Shown: positions 15,716 through 24,019 of the stretch, in pieces
Numbering within the stretch: the first letter of the stretch is position 1
How the letters are laid out: each line of letters opens with the position of its first letter
Origin: Luteococcus sp052116585
GTDB taxonomy: Bacteria; Actinomycetota; Actinomycetes; Propionibacteriales; Propionibacteriaceae
Reading direction: 5' to 3'
NCBI RefSeq assembly: GCF_052116585.1
Contig: NZ_JBQKKT010000021.1
Coordinates: 1-52,450, forward strand
Length of the DNA: 52,450 nt
Notes under the pieces: generated by a model
Told to the model about the DNA's origin: nothing
Databases searched by the model: none
The model's input: the letters and a program-made list of their open reading frames with translations, nothing else
Position numbers and translations under genes: made by a program

Positions 15716-15729
15716 CATTGGCCCAATAG
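14776..15729 (+). CDS. IS3-family transposase OrfB (DDE integrase core)
   Basis: The 317-aa protein contains an HTH-like N-terminal region and a DDE core: D in WQFDFSEYET, D in VTDNGGPF and E in NGVRERAFQSLKYER. The open frame extends upstream without stop to the TAG of orfA (RGGPPGPFEDLEVIRKEAG precedes the ATG), so OrfA and OrfB would be one protein if the TAG were read through. The last residues are encoded in the right inverted repeat and the stop lies 12 bp beyond the element, in flanking DNA. Confidence 0.9.
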   Translation: MSTSRFCELLGIPERTWRRWQARARAGKPVKGPWPAPSRDQHRAAVVAMASKHPAWGRHLIWAMVRHDGHLVSPSTVLRIMADEDLLLRSDYQKQRRELAKQRKAAFAAPPTRPNQVWQFDFSEYETTGGGTWRVAGVADYYSKYEFGWHWSPTANQHDAIAGVELALAEAEAMLDGGVSMVDHLTDPDTGEIVPITLVTDNGGPFRSFRFVHFITAHPELRHVRTRVRTPGQNGVRERAFQSLKYERLYREQIDDALDLAREADAYRAEFNTIRPHQALSWNRPPDVHRGLADPSIPNFPEPEILPESLTRDTLAQ

Positions 15730-15914
15730 CTGAGCGTGGCCATCGAGACTGGAGTACCCAGTTCGGCGAGCTGTTCGACGAGCTCAGCCAGGGTGATGCG
15801 GCGATGCGCCACAGCAGCAGAAACTGCCTCCGCGAAGCCTTCCGTACCTGCAACAGAACGATTTCGGCGATCCGCTAGGTCTCCTCGAGAGAGCACGCCG
15901 GCGTGTGAACGCAC
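15725..15914 (-). pseudogene. HTH regulator fragment truncated by the IS
   Basis: Minus-strand translation gives FAEAVSAAVAHRRITLAELV followed by EQLAELGTPVSMATLSYW, the N-terminal helix-turn-helix of a common actinobacterial regulator family whose members continue with a DNA-contact loop and a large C-terminal domain. The IS right end cuts it here and the remainder is not on the other side of the IS. Bases 15915-16083 hold no gene I can support. Confidence 0.5.
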
Positions 15915-16083
15915 GACTGTTCGAGAAGATCAGCGCTGTGTCCATAGACTGGATGGCAGTCGGTGGTTTCACTGTCCATGTCTACGCTGGGTGGCAACGG
16001 TCATCGCGTCTCGATGATGTAGCACCTCGCCATCCTGGATGGCGCGATGCCCGTTCCCTTGCCACGACGCGCGTTGCGACGCT

Positions 16084-16704
16084 TCAGGGCAGCGGCAGGG
16101 CCTCGACGATGACATTGTCCGCGTACTGGCGGGACCCGTCGGGCAGGACGGTGAGCTTGCCTCCGCAGGTGACCAGTACCAGCCTGGACTCTCCGTCGGG
16201 CTGGAAGATCCGCCGGGGGAGGGCCTGCTTGGGGTGACTGGACAGGGCGGTGGTGACGAAGGCGTGCGGCCTGCCCTTGGCGTCGTTCACCCAGATCTGG
16301 GTCCCGGGACGAACCTGCCAGAGCCTGGCGAAGGGGGACAGCGTCAGGTTGCGGCTGTTGACGTGCGCGGCCACCAGGAAGGCGCCCTTGTCCAGGGTGG
16401 AGCCGTTGGCGTGGTGGACACCCGTGGTTAGGGAGTCGTCGAGGTCCAACCATCCGTTGGTGACCGTCGTGTCGTGGAATCCGACGGCGACGTCCAGCTC
16501 CGGGATGAAGACCATCCGCGGTTCACGGCTGGTGGGGGGTGTCGCCGCCCGGGGATTTGTCCGGGCGGAGGGCAGGTTCCACGTGCTTCCCGGCAGGGGC
16601 ATTGCGTCGTCGGCATGCCACAGTCGCTGCGCGGCGGGGACCACCAGGAGCAGGGACGCCGCCACGGCGACCAGGCGGATGGCCCAGCGGGTGGTGGTGC
16701 TCAT
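16084..16704 (-). CDS. Second sortase of the pilus operon (class E/F-like)
   Basis: The 206-aa protein has an N-terminal membrane anchor (IRLVAVAASLLLVVPAA), then a sortase fold with the catalytic triad candidates H114 (AAHVN), C180 (LVTCGG) and R192 (GSRQYADN). It lacks the lid and C-terminal anchor of class C enzymes. In two-sortase pilus systems such an enzyme usually fixes the finished pilus to peptidoglycan, which I infer here. The ATG overlaps the class C sortase stop (ATGA). It is the last gene of the pilus operon. A longer frame to 16842 has no better start. Confidence 0.82.
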   Translation of the reverse strand: MSTTTRWAIRLVAVAASLLLVVPAAQRLWHADDAMPLPGSTWNLPSARTNPRAATPPTSREPRMVFIPELDVAVGFHDTTVTNGWLDLDDSLTTGVHHANGSTLDKGAFLVAAHVNSRNLTLSPFARLWQVRPGTQIWVNDAKGRPHAFVTTALSSHPKQALPRRIFQPDGESRLVLVTCGGKLTVLPDGSRQYADNVIVEALPLP

Positions 16705-17624
16705 GCCGCACCCGGCACGTCGGCGCGGCGGGCCTGGCGCTTCCGACGGGCACGGCGCCGGTCCTCCCGGACCCATCCAACGACGAGCCATCCGAGCAGG
16801 AGCAGGGCTAGGGCGGACAGTCCCAGTCGCATCCGCATCCACGGTTGGACGTGCGGGACGAATCGGTCCCTCTGGGTGGCCTGCGGAGCCTGGGACAGGG
16901 GGATTCTGTCCCCGGTGACCAGCAGGCGGTGGCTGTTGATGCCGTAGGGGGTGCAGGTGATCAGGGTCACCTGGTCCTTGTGCGGATTGCGTGCCAGCGG
17001 CTTGAGGTTGGTGGGCAGGACCACGTCGGTGCGGGTCACCTGGTAGGCGAACGTCTGGCCGGCGACGTCGAAGAAGAACTGGTCCCCGACGCGCAGTTCG
17101 GGCAGCCGGTCGAAGGCACTCATGTTGGGCAGGCCACGGTGGGCGGCGAGGGCGGCATGGGTGCCCTGGCCGCCGACGGGCAGCGAGCTGCCGTACATGT
17201 GCCCGGCGCCCCGGTCCAGGACCGCCTCGGTGGTTCCGTGCCGCACGGGCAGCACGACGTCAAGCCTCGGGATCCGCAGGCTGGCCATCACGTCGGTCTC
17301 GGCGAGTTGGGCCAGGTAGGTGCGGTACTTGGGGTCCTTGCCCGGATCACTGCCGGTCCACGGGTCACTGATGGCATTGGCGGGCAGGGAGGCGTTGTAG
17401 GCGCGGGCCTTGGCCAGCCACTGTGCGTTGAGCGGCGAGCGGGACTGCTCCTCCACGGCATGGCGCGCGTGCTGCGCGGCCTTCCAGTCGTTGAACCAGG
17501 TGCCCACGACGGGGAAGAGGGTGACGCCCATGCTGGCCAGCAGCAGTGCGACGACGGCGACCCGGTAGGGCCATTCCCGGCGTCGCACCGCCGTCCCTCC
17601 AGCAGTGGTGGGGGTGCTGCTCAC
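16701..17624 (-). CDS. Class C sortase (pilin polymerase)
   Basis: The 307-aa protein has an N-terminal transmembrane segment, the class C lid motif DPW (in ISDPWTG), catalytic H162 (AAHRGLP), C224 (TLITCTPYG) and R233 (SHRLLVTG). A C-terminal transmembrane helix and basic tail follow. All features of pilus-specific sortases are present. These enzymes join a pilin's LPXTG threonine to the lysine of the next subunit's YPKN motif, and both motifs are present in the major pilin at 22135-23841. It starts at a GTG overlapping the adhesin stop (GTGA), so it is translationally coupled. Confidence 0.93.
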   Translation of the reverse strand: MSSTPTTAGGTAVRRREWPYRVAVVALLLASMGVTLFPVVGTWFNDWKAAQHARHAVEEQSRSPLNAQWLAKARAYNASLPANAISDPWTGSDPGKDPKYRTYLAQLAETDVMASLRIPRLDVVLPVRHGTTEAVLDRGAGHMYGSSLPVGGQGTHAALAAHRGLPNMSAFDRLPELRVGDQFFFDVAGQTFAYQVTRTDVVLPTNLKPLARNPHKDQVTLITCTPYGINSHRLLVTGDRIPLSQAPQATQRDRFVPHVQPWMRMRLGLSALALLLLGWLVVGWVREDRRRARRKRQARRADVPGAA

Positions 17625-20600
17625 GCGCGCCGGCCGTGACGACGGGAGGCGACGAGGGCGGCAGCCAGCGCGGCCAGCAGCAGGCCGGCCAGTCCGCGTC
17701 CGACCCCGTGCCCGCCGGTGCTGGGCAGCGCGTTGCCGAGGTTGTGCACGACGTCGGTGACGGTGACCTGCTGCGGAGTCGTGGAGGACTCGACGGTGAA
17801 GGTGACCGGCGCCGCCAGCAGTTCGTGCCCGGCGGGTGCCGTGGTCTCCACCAGGCAGTAGACGGTGTAGGCGGAGCCGGCGACGGTGGGCTGGTTGGCG
17901 GCGTAGTCATAGCCGGCCAGGCGCATCCCGGTCAGGGTGACCCTGCCGTCGGAGCCGGTGGTCAGGCCCGTCGCGACGGGGGTGCTGCCGGGGGCGGTGG
18001 CCGTCCGGCAGACGTCGCTGGCCGGGGCGGGGGTGGATCCGTCCCAGGCGGTGGAGGTGGTCTGGAACAGGGAGAAGACGGCTCCGGACAGGGTGGCGCC
18101 GGAGGTCGCGTCGGTCTTGGTGACCACGGCCCTGCCCAGCGGGGCGACCGGCGTGACGGTGCTGCGCTCGGGGGAGTTGACCGGCGGGTTGTCGGTTCCG
18201 GTGTACGGCGGGGTTCCGGTGGCGATCGCCTTGTTCACCACGGAGCCGGCGGTCACGTCGGCTGCCGTGATGGTCCAGGTCCTCGTGGCGTCGCAGGTGG
18301 CCGAGGCGCCGGGGGCCAGGCTGGCGGCGCACGCCATGTCGGTCAGGCCCAGCAGCTGGTCCGTGACGGTGACCGGGGCCAGGGTGACCGAACCGGTGTT
18401 GGTGACGGTGAAGCTGTAGCTGATCACGTCACCGGCGTCGGTGATGCCATTGCCGTTGGTGTCGGCAACCCCCTTGACCTTCTTCTGCAGGTCCAGCGTC
18501 GGGGTGGGCGGGGTGACGGAGGCGCAGGCGGAGTTGTCCGCGGTGGTGCCGGTCTCCCCTGTGGCAGTCACGGAGTTGAACAGCCCCTCGCCGGGCTTCG
18601 GCGTGGCCGAGCAGGTGTCCGCCGCAGTGGCGGTGGCCGTGGTGGCGTGGAAGGTGATCCGCACCTGGTAGGTGTCGCGGGTTCCGGCCGCCAGGGTCCT
18701 CGAGGTGCCGATGGTGTACGGGGCGGCACCGGTCAGGGTGGTCCAGGTGTTGCTGCCGCTCATGCTCCACTCGGCCTTGGTGATGGCCAGGTTGGAGGCG
18801 AAGGCCGGGGTGTCCATGATCGGCCCGTAGGTGGCCGGCACGGCGCCGGTGTTCTGGGCCACCACGTCGTAGACGACGGTGAAGTCACCGTTGGCCGCGA
18901 CGGGGGAGACGGAGTTGACCTTCTTGGTGATGTTCAGCGCCGGCTTGGCGGTGTTGACGAAGGTGCAGGTGATGTTGTCACCCACCTTCGGGGTGAGCGC
19001 AAAGCTGGTGCCGGTGGCAAGCGCGACGGTGGTGCCCCCGCTGGTGGTGTTGGTGCACTGGTAGGTGGAGGTGTAGTTGCCGGCATTGGCGCTCATCACG
19101 TCGGTGAAGGACAGCGCGGGGTAGCTGCCGTCGGCATTCGCGGCCAGGGTGACGATGCCGGTGGTGGCCGTGACCTTGGTTCCCACGGTGCTGCCGGTCG
19201 TGGTGGTGGTGCCCAAGACGGTGGCGCCACTGGCGAAACTGACGGTGGCCTGGTCGGTGGCCGCATTGCGGGTCAGTTCCTTGACCAGGGTGATCCTGGG
19301 CTTGGGGATGTTGGTCCAGGTGCAGGTGATGTCGTCATTGCCCTTGGGCGTGATGGTGAGGCTGGTGGCGGTGCCGGAACCCACCGTGGTGCCCCCAGTG
19401 GTGCCATTGGTGCAGGTGTAGCTGGTCACGTAGCCCGCAGCGTTCGCGGTGGTCTCCCCCAGGGTGATCGCGGGGTAGGTGGTGCCGCTGGTGGGGTTGA
19501 TGGTGACGACGCCGGTGGTGGCCGTGGTGGTGGCCGTGGTGTCACTTCCGGTGGTGGTGGCGCTGGCCAGCGTGGTGGTGCCGTTCTTGACGCTCAGCGT
19601 CGTCTGGTCCGTCGCACTGGCCCGCAGCAGGTTCTTGACCAGGGTGATCCGCGGCTTGGGTGTGTTGGTCACGGTGCAGCTGATGATCTGTCCCATGCCG
19701 ACCGTGGTGGTTCCCTGCGAGACGAGCGTCGCGGATCTGGTGGCGCCCGCGAAGGTGGGCGCGGTGGTGGTCAGGCCGGACCGGTCGGTGCACGTCCACG
19801 TCTGGGTGTACTTGGTCAGGTCGGTGCCGCCCACCGAGAGCTCCTCGAAGCCATAGCTTCCGGCCAGGACCGCCTTGGGTCCGGTGCTTGCCTGGTGGGT
19901 GCCGGTGGCCGGGTCCAGGACGGCCGTGCCGGTGGTGGTGGCCGCCGCCACGACGGTGGAGGCGGAGTCCTTGACCTGCACCTGGAACTGGTCGGTCGGG
20001 TTCACGCGGCCGGTGACGTCCTTGTTGATCTCGACATTGGGCAGGGAGATGCCAAAGGCGCCGCCCTGCATCGAGTAGTTGCTGGTGGTCAGGGAGATGG
20101 CCGCGGTGGTCGGGGCGTCCGCATAGCCGACGATGGCCTTGGTGTAGTTGTTGCCGGTGCCGGTGCAGCTGACCGTCGTCGTGCCCCACCCGGTGTCGGC
20201 GCAGTCTGTGACGTGGTACAGGCCCAGGGAGCCTCCCGTGCCGAGGAAGTTCTGGATGGGCTTGTTGGAGGTCATCTTGAAGACCTCGGGGATGTCCACC
20301 TGGGAGTTGGTCGATTCGGCATCGGCCATCACCAGACCCCACCCGCTGGTGGCGGTGGCGCCGGTCCGGGTGTTGACCAGCTTGAGGTTGTTGAGGGTCA
20401 CCGTCTCGGTTCCGCCCTGGATCATCTGGGGGAAGCTGGTGTTTATGCCGGTGCCGGTGTTGTAGAAGGACGGGATGTTGGCGCCGCCGTAGTTGCTCAT
20501 GCCCAGGGCCGCGCCGCTCCAGGTGGGCGAGTTGTAGGTGGTGAGCTTCAAGTCGTTGCCCGTGAAGCTCACGGTGTAGGTGAGCGTCCAGTCGGACGGG

Positions 20601-21373
20601 GTGCCGTCGGCATTGGGCACCACCACGGTCTGGGTGCCGGTGGTCTTGCCGATGGTCATCGGATCCCAGCCGGCAGTGGCCAGCCAGCACACCGACGACA
20701 GCGAGCCGCTGTTGACGCCGAAGCTGGTCAGGGTGCAGCCATTGCTCACTCCGGTCAGGGCATTGGTGCTGGTGGGCGTCGACGACGGCTGTGCCAGCGG
20801 CTGCGTCACGGTCAGGTTCGCCAGGGTGACGCCATTGCGCTTGGCACCGGTGATGGTCACCGGCTGCTTCAGGGTGATCTCCTTGCCCGTGGTGTTGGCC
20901 GCCCAAGTCTGGGTGCAGGTGGCCACCACCTTGGTGCCACCCCAGACGGCCCGCGGCCAGGTGGTGGTTCCGTCGGCCCACTTGAGACTGCCGGCGTCGC
21001 AGCCGGCCGAGATGTTGGCCTTGTCGATGAGGATGTCGGCGGTGCGGTCGGTCGAGACGCCGCTCTTGTTCTCGATCGTGATGGTGTGGGTGATGGTGCC
21101 GCCCGCGGCCGGGAAGACTGCGGGGCTGGTGGTGTCCGTCAACACCCACGTGCCACCGGTGATGGTCCCCGTGGCGGTGACGGTGTTGGCGCTGGCCGGC
21201 AGGGTTCCGGCCAACAGTCCCAGCGAGGACACGAGGCCGAGCAGGAGCGCGAGGACCAGCGACGGGCGCCTTCCCGTGATGCGGGCTCTGGCCCTGGGGG
21301 TGTGGGTGGTGACCATGTCCTGCATTCCTGACTGTCGTGCCAACTGCGTGTGGGATGTCGAGCCGTCGTTCAC
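17621..21373 (-). CDS. Very large LPXTG-anchored pilus adhesin with prealbumin/DUF11-type repeats
   Basis: This surface protein is about 1230-1250 aa. A signal peptide (LVLALLLGLVSSLGLLAG) is followed by an adhesin head (about residues 60-480). Three CnaB-like units, two of them obvious repeats starting KPRITLVK, come next. Two DUF11-like domains (KPALNITKKV and PTLDLQKKVKG) follow, then a C-terminal CnaB domain with E-box YCLVETTAPAG, and the sorting signal LPSTGG with hydrophobic stretch and basic tail. It is the likely tip adhesin. A GTG at 21373 overlaps the upstream stop (GTGA); an ATG at 21316 has AGGA nine bases upstream and gives a more normal signal peptide. Confidence 0.9.
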   Translation of the reverse strand: MNDGSTSHTQLARQSGMQDMVTTHTPRARARITGRRPSLVLALLLGLVSSLGLLAGTLPASANTVTATGTITGGTWVLTDTTSPAVFPAAGGTITHTITIENKSGVSTDRTADILIDKANISAGCDAGSLKWADGTTTWPRAVWGGTKVVATCTQTWAANTTGKEITLKQPVTITGAKRNGVTLANLTVTQPLAQPSSTPTSTNALTGVSNGCTLTSFGVNSGSLSSVCWLATAGWDPMTIGKTTGTQTVVVPNADGTPSDWTLTYTVSFTGNDLKLTTYNSPTWSGAALGMSNYGGANIPSFYNTGTGINTSFPQMIQGGTETVTLNNLKLVNTRTGATATSGWGLVMADAESTNSQVDIPEVFKMTSNKPIQNFLGTGGSLGLYHVTDCADTGWGTTTVSCTGTGNNYTKAIVGYADAPTTAAISLTTSNYSMQGGAFGISLPNVEINKDVTGRVNPTDQFQVQVKDSASTVVAAATTTGTAVLDPATGTHQASTGPKAVLAGSYGFEELSVGGTDLTKYTQTWTCTDRSGLTTTAPTFAGATRSATLVSQGTTTVGMGQIISCTVTNTPKPRITLVKNLLRASATDQTTLSVKNGTTTLASATTTGSDTTATTTATTGVVTINPTSGTTYPAITLGETTANAAGYVTSYTCTNGTTGGTTVGSGTATSLTITPKGNDDITCTWTNIPKPRITLVKELTRNAATDQATVSFASGATVLGTTTTTGSTVGTKVTATTGIVTLAANADGSYPALSFTDVMSANAGNYTSTYQCTNTTSGGTTVALATGTSFALTPKVGDNITCTFVNTAKPALNITKKVNSVSPVAANGDFTVVYDVVAQNTGAVPATYGPIMDTPAFASNLAITKAEWSMSGSNTWTTLTGAAPYTIGTSRTLAAGTRDTYQVRITFHATTATATAADTCSATPKPGEGLFNSVTATGETGTTADNSACASVTPPTPTLDLQKKVKGVADTNGNGITDAGDVISYSFTVTNTGSVTLAPVTVTDQLLGLTDMACAASLAPGASATCDATRTWTITAADVTAGSVVNKAIATGTPPYTGTDNPPVNSPERSTVTPVAPLGRAVVTKTDATSGATLSGAVFSLFQTTSTAWDGSTPAPASDVCRTATAPGSTPVATGLTTGSDGRVTLTGMRLAGYDYAANQPTVAGSAYTVYCLVETTAPAGHELLAAPVTFTVESSTTPQQVTVTDVVHNLGNALPSTGGHGVGRGLAGLLLAALAAALVASRRHGRRA

Positions 21374-22062
21374 GGCGTGGCCTCGGGCTTCGCCTCGTCC
21401 TGCTCACTGCGGCGGGTGGCGGCGAAGGCGCCGGCGACCAGTGCGATGCCGCCGAGGATCGTGAGCCACTGGGACCAGCGGCTGAGGTCCGCGCCGCCGC
21501 CGGAGTTGATCCGGGGGGTGGCCGGCGCGATGGTCGTCGGTGCCTGCGACGGGTGGGGGGTGGCCGACGCCGCGGGGGTGAGGACCATGGGCTTGGGCAT
21601 GACCTTGAGGCTGCGGGTGGGGGCCTGCCCTGCGGCGTTCATCGGCAGGGAGACCAGGATGTCCTGGAAGGGGGTGGGGTCGGCGACCAGGCGGCCGGCG
21701 GAGCGGATCCCCGTCTCGTGGACGAGGTAGACCCCGTCGGCCAGGCCGTGGATTGCCGTGCGACCGGCCAGGTCGGTTGCGGCGAAGGTCCGCATGTTGG
21801 TGACGGATGGGCGTCGAGTGGGCAGTGCCAGGCGCAGTGCCTCCGTCTGGAGCCGACCGGCAGGCGTGGTCGGATCGACGCCGGGCACCAGCCCGATGGT
21901 GAACTCGATCCCGCTGCGGGGCACGGCGCCCGCGTCGGTGTTGTGCTGCGCCACGATCGTGACGCTCCCGTCATCGACCGCCTCGGCCGCGGCGACGGGC
22001 ATCAGCACGCAGGCCGCCATCAGGGCGAGCGTCATCTGCACGAGGGCCTTGGTCCATCTCAT
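21370..22062 (-). CDS. Small (basal-type) pilin with a non-canonical sorting signal
   Basis: This protein is about 230 aa. Its signal peptide (ALVQMTLALMAACVLMPVAA) leads into one pilin-type beta domain with the E-box-like YLVHETG and the segment ILVSLPMN found in pilin N-terminal domains. A Pro/Thr-rich linker (about residues 160-190) follows, then a C-terminal hydrophobic helix and charged tail. Where LPXTG is expected there is only PRINSGGG. It may be the wall-proximal subunit. The ATG at 22062 is chosen for the signal peptide and GGATGG upstream; ATG 22074 and TTG 22080 are in frame. It is coupled to the adhesin gene downstream. Confidence 0.78.
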   Translation of the reverse strand: MRWTKALVQMTLALMAACVLMPVAAAEAVDDGSVTIVAQHNTDAGAVPRSGIEFTIGLVPGVDPTTPAGRLQTEALRLALPTRRPSVTNMRTFAATDLAGRTAIHGLADGVYLVHETGIRSAGRLVADPTPFQDILVSLPMNAAGQAPTRSLKVMPKPMVLTPAASATPHPSQAPTTIAPATPRINSGGGADLSRWSQWLTILGGIALVAGAFAATRRSEQDEAKPEATP

Positions 22063-22093
22063 GGGTCCATCCATCTGCAAGAGGGGGAGGGGA

Positions 22094-22122
22094 GAGGGGG
22101 CATCAGATCCAGGTGCCCCCTC
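22094..22122 (-). terminator. Intercistronic hairpin after the major pilin gene
   Basis: GAGGGGGCA (22094-22102) pairs with TGCCCCCTC (22114-22122) around an 11-base loop in the 54-bp gap between the major and small pilin genes. There is no U-tract. It may partly terminate or stabilise the upstream message, making major pilin more abundant than the rest of the operon. Confidence 0.45.
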
Positions 22123-22134
22123 CCTTGGGGTGGA

Positions 22135-23841
22135 TCAGGCCTCGACGCCCTCGGCGGCGTCACGACGCTTCTTGGCGACGACCAGGGTCATGCCGGCGCC
22201 CAGCAGCAGCACGCCGCCGATGCCGAGCGCAGCCGCGCCGGTCCCGCCGGTCAGCGGCAGGCTGTTCGCCAGGTTGGTCTTCTCGTTGTTGACCGTCAGC
22301 AGGGTGGCACCGGTCGACGAGACCTGGGTGATGGTGAAGGGCACGGACTTGGCCAGCAGGTTGTAGCCGCTCGGCGCCTTGGTCTCCACCAGGCAGTAGA
22401 CGATGGTGTCGGTCTGCTGGGCATTGTCGTACCAGTCGGACTGCTGCAGGCCCTTGGCGGTGACGGTGCCGCTGGCGTCGGTGGTGATGCCGGTCATGAT
22501 GGCATTGGCCGGGTCGACGGTGGCCGCGTCGCAGACCTGCTGGTCGGTGGCGGTGGCGCCGACGGTGGAACGCAGGGCGCTGAACAGGCTGAACTGTGCG
22601 CCGGCCAGCAGGGAGCCGTCCTTGCCGTCCTTCTTGGTCAGGGTCAGGTCGCCGTACTTGCTGACGGTCGGGTCCGAGGGGGTGCCGGGCACCTCGGTGG
22701 GCGGGGTCGTCGGCGGGGTGTAGGGGGTGCCGGGGGTCTGGCCGGGCACCTGGTCCACCGCGGTCTGGTTGGGCAGCAGGCTGGCGGTGTTCTGGATGGT
22801 GCCGTCACCCTCCACCAGGATGGTGGTGCTCAGCTTGGCCTCGACGGTGGCGGCGGTGTCGGCGGCCTTGGCGGCGGACAGCTTGTCCAGGCCGGAGGGC
22901 GACATGATGATCTGGACGTACTCGCCACCGGCGGTGCCGTCGGCGTCGACGACGGAGACGGTGTAGTCCGTGCCCTGCGTCAGGGCGGTTCCGCCGACCG
23001 TGACGGAGTCGACGCTCTTGTAGGCCAGGCGGGGATCGAGCTGGTCGATCATCACGTAGGAGCCCATCTGGGTTCCGGTGAGGCTGGGGGTGATGGTGCC
23101 GGTCAGGGTGAAGGTGGCCACCTTGTCCGCGACGGCGGTGGTGGTCTGGTCACCGGTGACGGTCTGCTTGTCGTCGACGGCCTTGGTGATCGTGTCCGAG
23201 GCATTCTTCGGGTACACGTAGACGGTGTCCATCCACTGGCTGGTGTCGGTGGGGTTGGTCATCGGGAGGGTGGCCAGGGCCGGCAGCGTGGGGGTGATGC
23301 TGCTGACCGGGATCACGGTGCCGGTGGTCACATTGGTGACCGTGGCGCCCGCGAGGTTCTCGTTCATCAGGTAGAGCCCGGCGGGGCCGTCGTAGACAGC
23401 ATTGCCATTGGCGTCGGTGGTGACGGTGGACACCTTGGTGAGCGGGTAGGTGACGCCGCCCACGACGATCTGTCCGGCGGAGATCTCCGCGGCAGTGATG
23501 GTGTGGCCCTGCAGGGCGGTGGCCGCGGTCCAACCCTCGTTGGTGGTCAGGTCGACGCCGCCCACCTGGTAGATGTCGAACGGGACGCCCTGCAGCAGGT
23601 CGCGGCCCGCGATGGTCTGCTGGGTGCCGTCATTGGTGTTGCCTGTGGTGCCGCCGAGGTACTTGGTGATGTTGAGCTCGAAGGTGCCATCCGCGTTGAT
23701 GGTCGACGGGTTGACCTTCGGATCGGGGTTCGGGGTGGGTGCGGCGATGGACGGCGTGCTCTGCACGGCCATGGTGGAGACCGATCCGAGGGTCAGGGCG
23801 AGGGCAGCCATGCCGGCAGCGGAGAACTTGGTGAAACTCAT
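22135..23841 (-). CDS. Major pilin subunit (SpaA/SpaD-type, isopeptide-forming)
   Basis: The 568-aa protein has a signal peptide, an N-terminal pilin domain ending in the pilin motif WMDTVYVYPKN with K212 as the polymerising lysine, and a middle domain (about residues 220-350). A Pro/Thr linker follows, then a CnaB domain with E-box YCLVETKAPSGY, and the sorting signal LPLTGG (L528) followed by a membrane helix and KKRR tail. All features of a sortase C-polymerised backbone are present. It is first in the operon, behind a promoter at 23984-24012 with a leader of about 135 bases. The start ATG has AGG eight bases upstream. Confidence 0.94.
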   Translation of the reverse strand: MSFTKFSAAGMAALALTLGSVSTMAVQSTPSIAAPTPNPDPKVNPSTINADGTFELNITKYLGGTTGNTNDGTQQTIAGRDLLQGVPFDIYQVGGVDLTTNEGWTAATALQGHTITAAEISAGQIVVGGVTYPLTKVSTVTTDANGNAVYDGPAGLYLMNENLAGATVTNVTTGTVIPVSSITPTLPALATLPMTNPTDTSQWMDTVYVYPKNASDTITKAVDDKQTVTGDQTTTAVADKVATFTLTGTITPSLTGTQMGSYVMIDQLDPRLAYKSVDSVTVGGTALTQGTDYTVSVVDADGTAGGEYVQIIMSPSGLDKLSAAKAADTAATVEAKLSTTILVEGDGTIQNTASLLPNQTAVDQVPGQTPGTPYTPPTTPPTEVPGTPSDPTVSKYGDLTLTKKDGKDGSLLAGAQFSLFSALRSTVGATATDQQVCDAATVDPANAIMTGITTDASGTVTAKGLQQSDWYDNAQQTDTIVYCLVETKAPSGYNLLAKSVPFTITQVSSTGATLLTVNNEKTNLANSLPLTGGTGAAALGIGGVLLLGAGMTLVVAKKRRDAAEGVEA

Positions 23842-23983
23842 GGGTGATACCTACATCTGTCGAGCACTAGGGAAGATCCGAAGTGACACTGGTCAGCCCG
23901 GCTGCTGCCTGGGCGAATACCGCAGCGAAGGCATCCCCTCGCTACCACGTCAGCCGAGCTCGGCTATCTATGACGAACTACAT

Positions 23984-24012
23984 ATATTAGGGCTTCAGCG
24001 TTTTGATTGCAA
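23984..24012 (-). promoter_or_regulatory. Promoter of the pilus operon
   Basis: On the minus strand TTGCAA (24012-24007), a 17-bp spacer and TAATAT (23989-23984) form a strong sigma-70-type promoter in a locally AT-rich patch. It begins only 12 bp from the edge of the duplicated abiE block, so it lies right at the junction. Confidence 0.65.
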
Positions 24013-24019
24013 TGGCACA

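Noticed and set aside
14361..15720. A target-site duplication around the IS
   Set aside because: The bases next to the two inverted repeats (CAA and CAT) do not match, and no longer repeat was found.
15905..16237. A plus-strand 110-codon frame before the sortase genes
   Set aside because: No family likeness and it overlaps the 3' end of a real sortase gene on the other strand.
17546..21331. A 1261-codon open frame on the plus strand opposite the adhesin gene
   Set aside because: Its translation is Gly/Arg/Val-rich with no domain, which is what the antisense of a Thr/Ala/Pro-rich GC3-biased gene gives. The minus-strand product has signal peptide, repeats and sorting signal.
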